Positions 39,515 through 64,000 of a DNA stretch of 64,000 bases are shown here, piece by piece. Every line of letters starts with the position of its first letter. The first letter of the stretch is position 1. Below the pieces are notes generated by a model, which was not told where the DNA came from, did no database searches, and saw nothing but the letters and a program-made list of their open reading frames with translations. A program made the translations under genes and the position numbers. This DNA is from Asterias amurensis (Eukaryota; Echinodermata; Asteroidea; Forcipulatida; Asteriidae): the NCBI RefSeq assembly GCF_032118995.1, contig NC_092656.1, forward strand, positions 13,754,261 through 13,818,260, in the 5' to 3' direction.

Positions 39515-40860
39515 ATGGTGCATGTGAAATGGTATTTTAGTTGGTAACCTTATTCGGCTAAGCATAGTTTTAGTGTGCTAAGCTACTTTTATAAAGAAGC
39601 TCCACGAAATTGGGCCTCACGTGTACCGGTACACTGTGTGGCCGGTTTCCTGCTTATTTTTGCCAAGCCAAAAAAATAAAGGTAGTATTTTCTGCTTTGA
39701 GAAGCTCTACAAAATTGGGCCTGGGCAGGGCTCAAACCTTATCAGAAACACCAGAACTTGAGTATGGTGTTCCTCCATGATGCTACACACTGAAACCGTT
39801 GGTGCATTATTAAAGTTAGTCAAAACAATGGGCCCAATCGGCTGAATTTGTTCAAACAGTTGCTGAGATTAAAAGGAATAGACAATTTTGGGTTAGTTAG
39901 TTTTTAGGTAATCAGTTTCAAACAATTTTATTATGCAACTCAAATTTTTTATTGCATCATACAAATTCCTCATCTCGTAAAATATTCACTTTCAGCTCGT
40001 TTATACAAAATAAATACATGTATATTTTTAAGAAATAAATATTCCATTAAATTTATTACCAGCAAACATTTATGACAACTTTAAATAAAAAGCAATACAA
40101 AAGTTAAGATTGTGGCATGTGTGATCAAGAAAATAGAGATTTTAAATTTTTGATCTTAAATGTTAAAATCTGCATACTTGTTTTACTTTAAAATAATAGT
40201 TTCCATGGAAACCATGGACACATTTTCAATGTATTTAATGGTTCTGACCTCCATCTATGTAGATCAGATTTGAAAACACCAGAAGGGTTTATTAGCATGA
40301 CACTTCATTCTTGTAGGCTCAACAGTTTTGCTTTACAAAGGGCACCTCCATGAGAAAGATGCAATTTTCTACTTGGGTATAGGTAGGAACTGGAAGCACC
40401 CAGCTCGGGAGGCAATTTCATACAGCTGCTTTAATTAGAAGCACAAAATTTGCTTTTAAAAGCACAAAAATAGCTTGATTATTTTACACATGTTAGTTGC
40501 CAAAATTCCATGTAGTAGACATTGGTTGTGGCTGGCATGTAGCTGTTGTTTACTTTTTAGCATAACAATTGAGTGGAGTCTTGGCTGGTAATCTGATTTT
40601 ACTCAGCCTTGATCTTTTTAGCTCAAGTAAGTTTGTGCTTAAGCAGGTCTATGAAATTGAGCCCTGGTAGTTAGACACTCAACTCTGCATTGTATGCAGC
40701 TGAGGAGTCCAACCAGGGCCCAGTTTCATAGAGCTGCTTAAGCACAAAAAATAATGCTAACCAGAATAAGGTTACAAGCCAAACTACCATGTCATGTGTT
40801 CAAGTTGTGATTGGTATCTAGTTCATTTCTGCTTAGCTCAATATTGTTAAGAAAAGTTTT
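39515..40860. mobile_element. Cluster of family D element copies
   Basis: Partial copies at about 39515-39720, 40411-40680 and from 40718, recognised by GCCCAGTTTCATAGAGCTGC, AAGCACAAAA and inverted TCTATGAAATTGAGCCC. The D copy starting at 40718 continues past the nested C element to about 41263. The segment 39840-40400 is A+T rich without a recognised repeat. Confidence 0.6.
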
Positions 40861-40864
40861 ATGC

Positions 40865-41238
40865 TTAAAACCATTATACACTTTCGGTAAACAGTATTGT
40901 CCAAGTCCCACACCTCGTGTATCACAACTTATATATAAAATAACAAACCTGTGAAAATTTAGGCTCAATCAGTCATCGGAGTCGGGAGAAAATAACGGGA
41001 AAACCCACTCTTGTTTCCGCATGTTTCGCCGTATCATGACATGTGTTTAAAATAAATCCGTAATTCTCGCTATCGAGAAATGATATTGTTTTAATGTTTT
41101 CTCAAAAAGTAAAGCATTTCATGGAATAATATTTCAAGAGAAGTCTTTCACCATTACCTTCTGTAAACCCTGTAAATTATTTGTAAATCTGTGAATTTTT
41201 TTCTTCTTTTCTGTACCGAAAGTGTAAAATGGCTTTAA
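40865..41238. mobile_element. TTAA MITE, family C (copy 4), nested in a family D element
   Basis: The host repeat reads TTTTATGC-TTAA then resumes TTAA-GCAGCTCTATGAAATTG after the insert, so the TTAA target duplication is directly visible. Confidence 0.85.
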
Positions 41239-41340
41239 GCAGCTCTATGAAATTGCGCCTGGGTTAGGGAGCATCAAGATAACGTTCAGGGCAATGGAGG
41301 CAGTTTCCTCTATTGCTCCATCTTAAGTATCAAGCCTGGA

Positions 41341-44300
41341 TTAATGTTCATCCACTTCCAAAACATTGATGATGTGAGATACAATAACATCCACAGACTC
41401 TCTAATATCCTCTGTTAAGACCATCACCCCTTCATCAGGGGTAGGCTCTTCTAGGGTCTCAAGCTGTGAATCTAAAAGGGAGACCGGCATGAAGTGATCA
41501 CGATTCATCATTCTCTGGGTAATGATTTCCCTGGTCCCCTTTAGGTACACTAATGTGATGCAGCTGCTGAGTGTTGAGGTTGAGTCAGGGTTGATGGTTG
41601 TAAGAGTCGGTCCTGTGAAGAGGAGTTTCCGATAACTCTGCTTCAGGGCTGAACAGGCCAAGATACCATTTTGATGATCATCATACCACCTGATAGAAAA
41701 TAAAAACAACTCTGAATGTGATGACGTGCAAATTTTAAATACAAGTTAGAACAACAGAAATCTTCCCCTTTGTTTCAACAAACTGAGAGATAATTCAGTC
41801 AGTCACAATAACATTGGATTTCTAATGGTGTACCTCAAAAATCTCTGATCAACATTTTCTTGCAAAAATGGTAAATACATCAGACCAAGTGAACAATAAA
41901 ACAGTTTCTTGTCCTGTCCTGGCTTTTTTTGGAAAAAGGAAGGAGGCAGTCTATATTTAAATAAGGGAATAAAAGGGTAGCGACGAGTTCTTACACGGCC
42001 GTTTAAAACCGGCAGGGTCGAATGGCTGTGTGATAGCCTTTAGCGCATGGCAACGACCCTGCAAGGTTTTAAACAGACTTTTAAGAACGAGTCACTTCTC
42101 TTTTATTCCCATTCATAAATGCCCTTTTGTTAAAAAACATTTAAAAAATACAATTACAGACACTTTGACAGTTGAAAATTTAGGTTTGAAATGTTTTTTT
42201 TCAAAAACTTTGTGAAGAGTCTGTTGCGCGTGGGTTGTGTGTACGCTCACGCGCTTAGAAATAGATTATGTGCACACTTAGAAGTAGATAACGCGCTGTT
42301 ACTTATACATAGCTATGAATTGCGTTCCGTGTGATAAGTTTGCGCACCTGACATGCGGTTATAAACACTGGTCATTATCAACCGTTAAACACTCCCAAGT
42401 TAAACACTCCCAAGTGACGCCCTCTCCACCAATGGAAGTAGAGAAATTGTCTGGGATATTTATGAATCCAAGATTAAGTTGACTTCCTATGTCTATGCCA
42501 CTCATTAAAGACTGCATACTGTACATACTATAACATGCATACTTGGAAAACACATACTTGGAAAACGCAAAAGGCAACAGGAAACATAAGATTAAAGAAA
42601 TTATATTTCAGAGACAACTGTGAAAAGGAAAGTGGGTGGAGACAATTGCTGGTTTCTGTTATACCATGGTCTTGAAAAATAGACAAAGTTTGATTGATTA
42701 TGGTATTCCATATTGAGTAAAGTGATCTTTGATCAGGAAATGTTGCCATGCCCCATTTCAGAAATAGTTTCACTTATTAACGGTTATGAGAAATTTTAGA
42801 CTTTTTTCTGAATTTCAATTTGTTGTCTGCCTGGTAAGAAAAGAAGTAGATATTTTGTTCAGGCATGAATGAAATCATACTCTCTAACCCACGTATCTAG
42901 TGCCAAGGACACAGTTTCTGTAAATCTTCTTCAGATCTTGAACCCAAGGGGTTACAAAAAGGTGGAAGTGCCTTATTAACTTGCATCCTAGGTTTAGACC
43001 TTGTCATTAAAGACTCTCGCCTGATTAACTGTATCATTATGCCTTTAGTCGTGTTACTTATAATTAAAAAGGGTATATTATAGCCTATATATTTACCTTT
43101 GGAGTTTTTGATGTAATGAAACAAGCCATCCATACCTATCCTGAACAAATTTAAAACAATTAAAATAAAATGAGTATAACATTTTGTGAATTTAAAATTT
43201 TATTAATCTATTGGTACTATTTTGTTATGTTTGTAACAAACAAATGCATGATCCTACTGCTTTAGAAATGATACAACATTTTCTAAATGATCAACGCTTT
43301 AAAGTCACCTGGAAGTGGTATTTTTTCAAAATAGAGCTTTTGTCACTAATATATGTGTTTTGATGAGTGGAATGTGAATAAACAGTTAACTAAGGTTTTA
43401 AAAAATCAGTTCTTATGTTATTTACAAATTTAAGAGTAGACCCCGACCCAAGAGGGCGCTGTTCGTGGCGTCAATCGAGGCAGACTTTGCCTGTAATGCG
43501 TAGAGTAAACACAATTGCAAAGTACATGTACGGACCAAGTCGTGAGTTTTTTTTTTCCCGGCAATGCCGACCAGGTGTATTGCTGCTGAATGCAGAAACA
43601 CTTTTTGAAATGTACCAACTCACGACTTGGACGTACATGTACTTTGCACGTGTGTTTACTATACGCATTGCAGGCAAAGTCTGCCTCGATTGACGTCACA
43701 AAAGGGGTAGGCGGAGTCAGCCCCCCAAACAACTTTATATATTTTTTAAACATATAAATCGTGACAAACAATTACTAAAAAAATTGTTTTATTGTTCGTA
43801 TTAAGCATATACTCTTATGTTTGAAAGAAAAACAATTCTACTTCCAGATGACTTTAAGAAGCTTTGATAGAGAACTATAATGAGAATGTATTGATAAAGA
43901 GAAACTATATTGAAATAAAAAGGAACCAATCTTTTTACCTGATCAGTCAAGGCAATTTGTTGAGCCATTTTCTGTTTGTTGGACTCTGGATGGAAGTCAT
44001 CGGCATCTGCAAACTCCCAACCAACCTAGTGAAGAAAAAATGTATGAAGAAAATGTGAAACATCAACTTAGTTGAACCTGTAATTTTTAATCTTTACAGT
44101 GACATAGACTTCTTGTCCAGGGCCCAATTTCATAGAGCTGCTTATCACACAAAAATTCCTTAGCATGAAATTTATTCCTTGATAAAAACAAGATTACCAA
44201 TCAAATTTCCACGTGATTTTCAGAATAGGCAAAGAACAGCTGAATACCAGTAACAAGCAATGTGCGACCAATAGAAGTTTGGTTGTTTATCCTGTTCTTA

Positions 44301-47210
44301 TCAAGGAAGAATTTTCATGCTAAGCATATATTTTGTGCTTGGGCCCTGGTCTTGGCATGGCAGCATGATTGAACAGCGTAGTGCTGGGGCCAGCTGTAAC
44401 TTCTGATGAGGATGTGTATGCCAGTGCAAGCGCCAGACGACACCTCGCCCTGATTTGGCACAGCTTGGCCTTTTTCATTTGTTTTCAACTGTTGACTGTT
44501 GAAGTTGTTATAGTTAAACTTGTTGACTCATTGTGTGATTGGAATTTTTGTGGAAGGGGCCTAAATTCTTACTGCAACATTAATGGAGTCTGCAATAGTA
44601 CCTTACCTTTTCAGAAAGAATTCTGCCAACAATAGATCTGAGTACAGAAAACAAACAAACAAACAAACAATTTAATGTTCATGAAGGGACACATCGTTCC
44701 ATAACCCCCCCCCCCCCAGTTTCGATAATCTACATCCACTCAAATAATTTTTAGTTTTGTTTTAGTTTCAGTCTCAGTTTCTGAGTGTATGACAAATGAA
44801 AGAAACCATTTAATAACTGCTCCAGGAAATTGATGCCTTTAAAGGCACTGGACACCTTTGGTAATTGACATAGACTGGTCTTTTCACTTAGTGTATCTCA
44901 ACATACGCACAAAATAACAAACCTGTGAATTTTTTAGCTCAATTGGTCGTCAAAGTTGCGAGATTATAATGAAAGAAAAAACACCCTCGTCACACGAAGT
45001 TGTGTGCTTTAGATGCTTGATTTCGAGACCTCAAAATCTAATTCTGAGCTCTCAAAATCAAATTGTGGAAAAACACTTCTTTCTCAAAAAAATACGTCAC
45101 TTCGGAGGGAGCCGTTTCTCACAATGTTTTATAACCTCTCCCCATTACTTGTTACCATGTAAGGTTTTATGCTAATAATGATTTTGAGTACTTACCAATA
45201 GTGTCCACTGCCTTTAAAATAATAAAATCCTACTCAAAAAGTAATGGTACCAGCTAAAATTGTCATATACAATTTTTGTATGTTTTATGCTAGCTAAAAT
45301 TGTTAAATGCACGTTTTTCTGATTTAGTACCAGCAGTTCCTTGATCACGCATGAAAGTGGTTTTGATTTTTTCAATAAATTATCTTTAACCAAGTCAAAA
45401 TGGCAAAATATCTTAGCACTTTAAGGGAAAAACCTGTAGTCTGAAGTCTGGTTTACTTAAATTTGTCAACTTGTTTAAAGGGAATGTACATGTTTGTTAA
45501 TTACTCAAAACAAATATTAACTTAAAAACTGACTTAGTAACGAGCATTGGAGAGCTGTTGATAGTACAAAACATTGTGGGAGACGACTCCCTCTGAAGCA
45601 ATGTAGTTTTTTTAAGAAAGTCGAAGAGGTAATTTCTCACTAAAATAATAAAAGACTTCTAGCTAGAAGTATAGAAGTCTTTTATTCTTTTCTGAAAGCA
45701 CACAAATTCGTCCAACAAGGGTGTTCTTTCTTTCATCATTTTCTCGCAACTTCGATGACCAATTGAGCCCAAATTTTCACAGGCTTGTTAATTTATGTTT
45801 ATGATGGGATACACCAAGTGAAAACACTGGTCTTTGACAATTACCAAACGTGTACCTCCCCTTTAAAGGCAGTTGACACAATTGGTTATTACTCAAAATA
45901 ATTGTTCGCAAATTTTCACAGGCTTGTTAATTTATGTTTATGATGGGATACACCAACTCCTTAGTGAGAACACTGGTCTTTGACAACAACCAAACGTGTA
46001 CAGTGCCTTTAAAGGGAAGGTACACGTTTGTTAAATACTCAAAACAAATATTAACTTTAAAACTGACTTGGTAACAAGCATTGGAGAGCTGTTTGTAGGT
46101 ATATAACATTGTAAGAAACGGCTCATCGACCCCGAGAAAGAGGTAATTTCTCACTAAAATAATAAAACTTCTAGCCAGAAGTCTTTTGTTCCTATCTGAA
46201 AGCACACAAACTAGTCAAACAATGGTGTTTTTTTCTCTCATCATTTTCTCGCAACTTCGATGACAATTTACCTCAAATTTTCACAGGTTTGTTATTTTAT
46301 GCTTATGTTGGGATACACCAAGAGAGAAGACTGGGCCCAATTTCATGGCTCTGCTTACCGTAAGCACAGAATCGGCGCTTACGGAAGCAGGGAATTCTGT
46401 GCTTACGGCAAGCGTATTTCAAGGGTTAGCGGCGAATTTTGGCTTCTGTGCGTGCGTACTCCACGTTACTAGGCATTCTACGCTTACAAGGCTAGCGCAG
46501 AAATTCGGCGCTTGCACGTAAGCGGGGAATCGCGATCGTTAGTGCAGAATTCGGCGGTAAGCATAGCCATGAAATTGGGCCCTGGTCTTTGACAATTACC
46601 AAACGTGTACCTTCCCTTTAAAGGCAGTGGACACTATTGGTAATTACTCAAAATAATTATTAGCATACAAACTCACTTGGTAACGAGTAATGGGGAGAGG
46701 TTGATGGTATAAAACATCGTGAGAAACGGCTCCCTCTGGTATGACGTAGTTTTCGAGAAAAAAGTAATTTTCCACGAATTTGATTTCGAGACCTCAGATT
46801 TAGAATTTGAGGTCTCGAAATCAAGCATCTGAAAGCACACAACTTCGCGTGACAAGGGTGTTTTTTCTTTCATAGTTATCTTGCAACTCCGACGACCAAT
46901 CTTGCTCAAATTTTCACAGCTTTGTTATTTTATGCAAATGTTGAGATACACCAAGTCAGTGAGAAGACTGGTCTTTGACAATTACCAATAGTGTCCACGG
47001 TCTTTAAGCTTTGAATCTGTTTATTTGACATTTTAACGTTTCCTCTTAGCCTATATGTAATTTGTGTTTACTGCAAAGCCATTAGTGCCCACTGTCAGAC
47101 AACCCCCCCCCCCCTTCGAAATTTGGCAACCCTGTCTTGATTGGTTAAAAGTTTAGTGTGTTATACTTTCCACTTCCACAGACACCCATCAATAGGACGA
47201 TCTTAACCAT
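41341..47210 (-). CDS. IDNK: Probable gluconokinase (5 exons, complete)
   Basis: Phosphorylates D-gluconate with ATP to 6-phosphogluconate, feeding the pentose phosphate pathway; cytosolic. Exons in coding order: 47210-47167, 44637-44607, 44025-43939, 43140-43097, 41689-41341 (stop 41343-41341). All are GT-AG, total 184 aa against about 187 in human. The first short exon encodes MVKIVLLMGVCGSGK, so the P-loop GVCGSGKS (9-16) is split between exons 1 and 2. Next come GWEFADADDFHPESNKQKM (substrate-side Asp and His), DRYGWLVSLH, GILACSALKQSYR and HFMPVSLLDSQLETLE, all in the family order. No residue looks disabling. The gene is head-to-head with the FRMD gene; MITE copies sit close to exon 3. 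Confidence 0.94.
41967..42510. mobile_element. Inverted-repeat element (ACGAGTTCTTA arms), with an insertion
   Basis: AAAAGGGTAGCGACGAGTTC and inverted AACGAGTCACTTCTCTTTTA. The tail GTCTGGGATATTTATGAATC at 42455 belongs to the same repeat, interrupted between 42125 and 42410. The second copy is 49968-50235. Confidence 0.65.
43299..43857. mobile_element. TTAA MITE, family E (copy 2)
   Basis: Interior is in opposite orientation to copy 1, with TTAA at both ends. It ends 81 bp from IDNK exon 3. Confidence 0.86.
44119..44346. mobile_element. Family D element
   Basis: GGGCCCAATTTCATAGAGCT left end, inverted AGCATGAAATTTATTCC / GGAAGAATTTTCATGCTAAG, right end GTGCTTGGGCCC. Lies 94 bp upstream of IDNK exon 3 (intron side). 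Confidence 0.75.
44839..45217. mobile_element. TTAA MITE, family A
   Basis: Full-length copy in IDNK intron 1; TIR AAAGGCACTGGACACCTTTGG / CAATAGTGTCCACTGCCTTT. Confidence 0.85.
45475..45866. mobile_element. TTAA MITE, family B
   Basis: Full-length copy with TTAA ends and the inner palindrome AAGACTTCTAGC..AGAAGTCTT. Confidence 0.85.
45863..46012. mobile_element. Short chimeric MITE with family A left end and family B right end
   Basis: The left end reads AAAGGCAGTTGACACAATTGG (A type) and the right end CCAAACGTGTACAGTGCCTTT (B type). It is only 150 bp, between two other TTAA elements. Confidence 0.7.
46009..46621. mobile_element. TTAA MITE, family B, interrupted by a family D element
   Basis: The B sequence runs to AGAGAAGACTGG, is broken by the insert at about 46334-46583, then resumes TGGTCTTTGACAATTACC to its TTAA end. 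Confidence 0.82.
46334..46583. mobile_element. Family D inverted-repeat element (GGGCCCAATTTCAT ends)
   Basis: Ends GCCCAATTTCATGGC / GCCATGAAATTGGGC are inverted repeats, with a TGG or CTGG duplication of the host B element. The interior is rich in GTAAGC/GCTTAC inversions. Confidence 0.8.
46618..47007. mobile_element. TTAA MITE, family A
   Basis: Abuts the family B element on its left and shares the TTAA. It ends 160 bp from IDNK exon 1. Confidence 0.87.
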
Positions 47211-47666
47211 CTTCACAAATTTACTGCAACCATACAAGCACAGGTTTACAGCAACTTATACATAATATTATTCATGTTGATATATGAATGCAATTAAACT
47301 AAGAAATAAGATGTATCTGATGAAGTCGAGGCAGGTGTATTAAAGTACAATGTATGTTTACCGATAAAACGTATGCGCTTTGTGAAGATTTTCGCTGACG
47401 TTAATGTGTGACGGGTACCATCATGTATACGTTATAACACTGAATGTAGTGCAATCAGCGGTTACCAGTGCTACTTTTACCGCCTACATTCTAGAGAGTA
47501 CAAAGCAGGATTATTGCAGAGGTCGAATGTCAGCTACAAACCTTTTTTTGTCATGTTTGTCTAGATCTACCTGTGTGGAAAATGCCTGTCCCCATGAGCT
47601 TTCCCGGCTTCAATCAGACCTTTCTCTGATTTGTTATTCGTCAGCTAAAATGTGACAGATGCCGAA
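47211..47666. promoter_or_regulatory. Compact bidirectional promoter region IDNK / FRMD
   Basis: Only 456 bp separate the IDNK start codon (minus, 47210) from the FRMD start codon (plus, 47667). Both 5' UTRs and a shared promoter must therefore fit here, unless noncoding first exons lie elsewhere. No TATA box is evident and no repeat family is recognised in it, unlike its flanks. Confidence 0.55.
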
Positions 47667-63211
<15,545 letters not shown>

Positions 63212-63299
63212 GTAGGTTTACATACAAAAATGTGTTTCCATTAAAATTGTTATTAACTTTTTACCTTATCATTAGTATTGAAACATGACCCGAACATTT

Positions 63300-63595
63300 T
63301 GCTTTATGGCCGAGCGGTTAAGAGCAGCAGATTCAAGCTCTGGTGTTTGATTAGCAGAGTGTGAATCTCGGTCGTGACACTTGCTACGTAAATTGGGGAG
63401 GTAGTGCTTTCTGCTCTACCGGCCAGGCTTTGGACTTATGATACCCAAGCCTACATTCGTATGGACTGTAAAAGGGGTATCCTGTTTCAGCCCTAGGAGT
63501 AGGTGGCAACGCCCTCTGGGAACAATAATGTAACCCACACCTTGAAGTGGCCTTCAGGCCTTGTGTGTCTGGTGACTTGCATTTAAAAAAAATAT
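63300..63595 (+). mobile_element. tRNA-Leu-like SINE, nearly complete
   Basis: Head GGCCGAGCGGTTAAGAGCAG with an anticodon-loop-like ATTCAAG and B-box GTGAATCTC, then a body shared with 28699 on. Not a functional tRNA, because the stems are degenerate. Lies in the intron after the last visible FRMD exon. Confidence 0.78.
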
Positions 63596-64000
63596 ATATA
63601 AAATAAATAATAATAAACCTATAAATTTATACCGCACTTAGTACTACGTTTCTAAGCACATGGTGCTGATGCCTAATAGGATAAATTCTGGTGCAGAAAA
63701 AGCTACATGGCCTTTTGGCTTGTGTTGATATTTTCCCAAAATTCAAGCCCTGTTAATAAAAAGTGGTTCTGACCTCATGTTTGGACTCTAGCAGAGTCTT
63801 TCTGGTTTTTCAATTCAATTCAATTCAATGTTTATTGTCAAATAGAAATTTGAATTGTTGAATATGCTTATAACCGTAACAGTTTAATTAAAAATTACAG
63901 AATTACAAATTATGCTGAAGAATAACAATAATTTTAGTATTGATTATAGACCGTAGTGAATATCCCTTTTTTGCTATGGAAGACGCCATCTTGAAGGGCA

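Larger units (their letters stand above)
38248..41340. other. Convergent POLI-IDNK interval: 3' UTRs and repeats
   Basis: There is no supported gene. An AATAAA at 38243-38248 overlaps the POLI stop codon and is probably too close to be the working signal. ATTAAA at 39188-39193 and AATAAA near 39674 are alternatives. A 93-codon reading frame at 38842-39123 matches nothing I know and is open on both strands. Repeats occupy 38359-38725 and most of 39515-41263. Confidence 0.45.

Noticed and set aside
47652..47666. Upstream GTG as an extended FRMD start
   Set aside because: GTG initiation is not expected in an animal nuclear gene; the ATG at 47667 has a good context and an in-frame TAA precedes it.
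63300..63370. Functional tRNA-Leu gene
   Set aside because: A and B boxes are recognisable but the stems do not pair properly, and the sequence continues into a SINE body shared with other loci.

Overview
This is an animal nuclear window: intron-split genes with GT-AG (and one apparent AT-AC) splice sites, conserved metazoan proteins, and dense short transposon debris with tRNA-derived SINEs. The repeat style (TTAA-flanked MITEs, echinoderm-type tRNA SINEs) suggests an echinoderm, plausibly a sea star. That placement rests on recollection of such repeats and is not proven here.

Five genes lie in strictly alternating orientation. (1) ATP5F1A, + strand, the last seven coding exons, 1-5443. (2) DDX59, - strand, 14 coding exons, 21913 down to 6904, predicted 808 aa. 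(3) POLI (DNA polymerase iota), + strand, 9 coding exons, 26163-38247, predicted 882 aa. (4) IDNK (gluconokinase), - strand, 5 exons, 47210 down to 41341, predicted 184 aa. (5) A FERM-domain gene of the FRMD3/FRMD5 type, + strand, first six coding exons, 47667-63211, running off the window. Every exon chain was joined by hand with matching phases, and the complete ones sum to whole codons. ATP5F1A/DDX59 and POLI/IDNK are convergent; DDX59/POLI and IDNK/FRMD are divergent, the last pair with only about 456 bp between start codons.

The genes are unrelated housekeeping functions (mitochondrial ATP synthesis, RNA helicase, translesion DNA synthesis, sugar-acid phosphorylation, membrane-cytoskeleton linkage). 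No operon-like cooperation is implied. The FRMD-IDNK head-to-head pair matches the human 9q21.32 neighbourhood as I recall it.

The rest is introns and intergenic DNA packed with small inverted-repeat elements. At least six families end in TTAA. Others carry 3-, 5-, 8- or 9-bp target-site duplications, many nested inside each other. There are also SINE copies, two LINE 3' ends and an interstitial telomere-like tract inside a 608-bp foldback element. The most notable observations are an AT-AC U12-type intron in DDX59, a MITE whose target-site duplication copies a POLI 5' splice site, a tandem duplication of PIP-like motifs in POLI, and altered helicase motifs I and II in DDX59. I found no CRISPR, rRNA, functional tRNA or novel multi-gene system.
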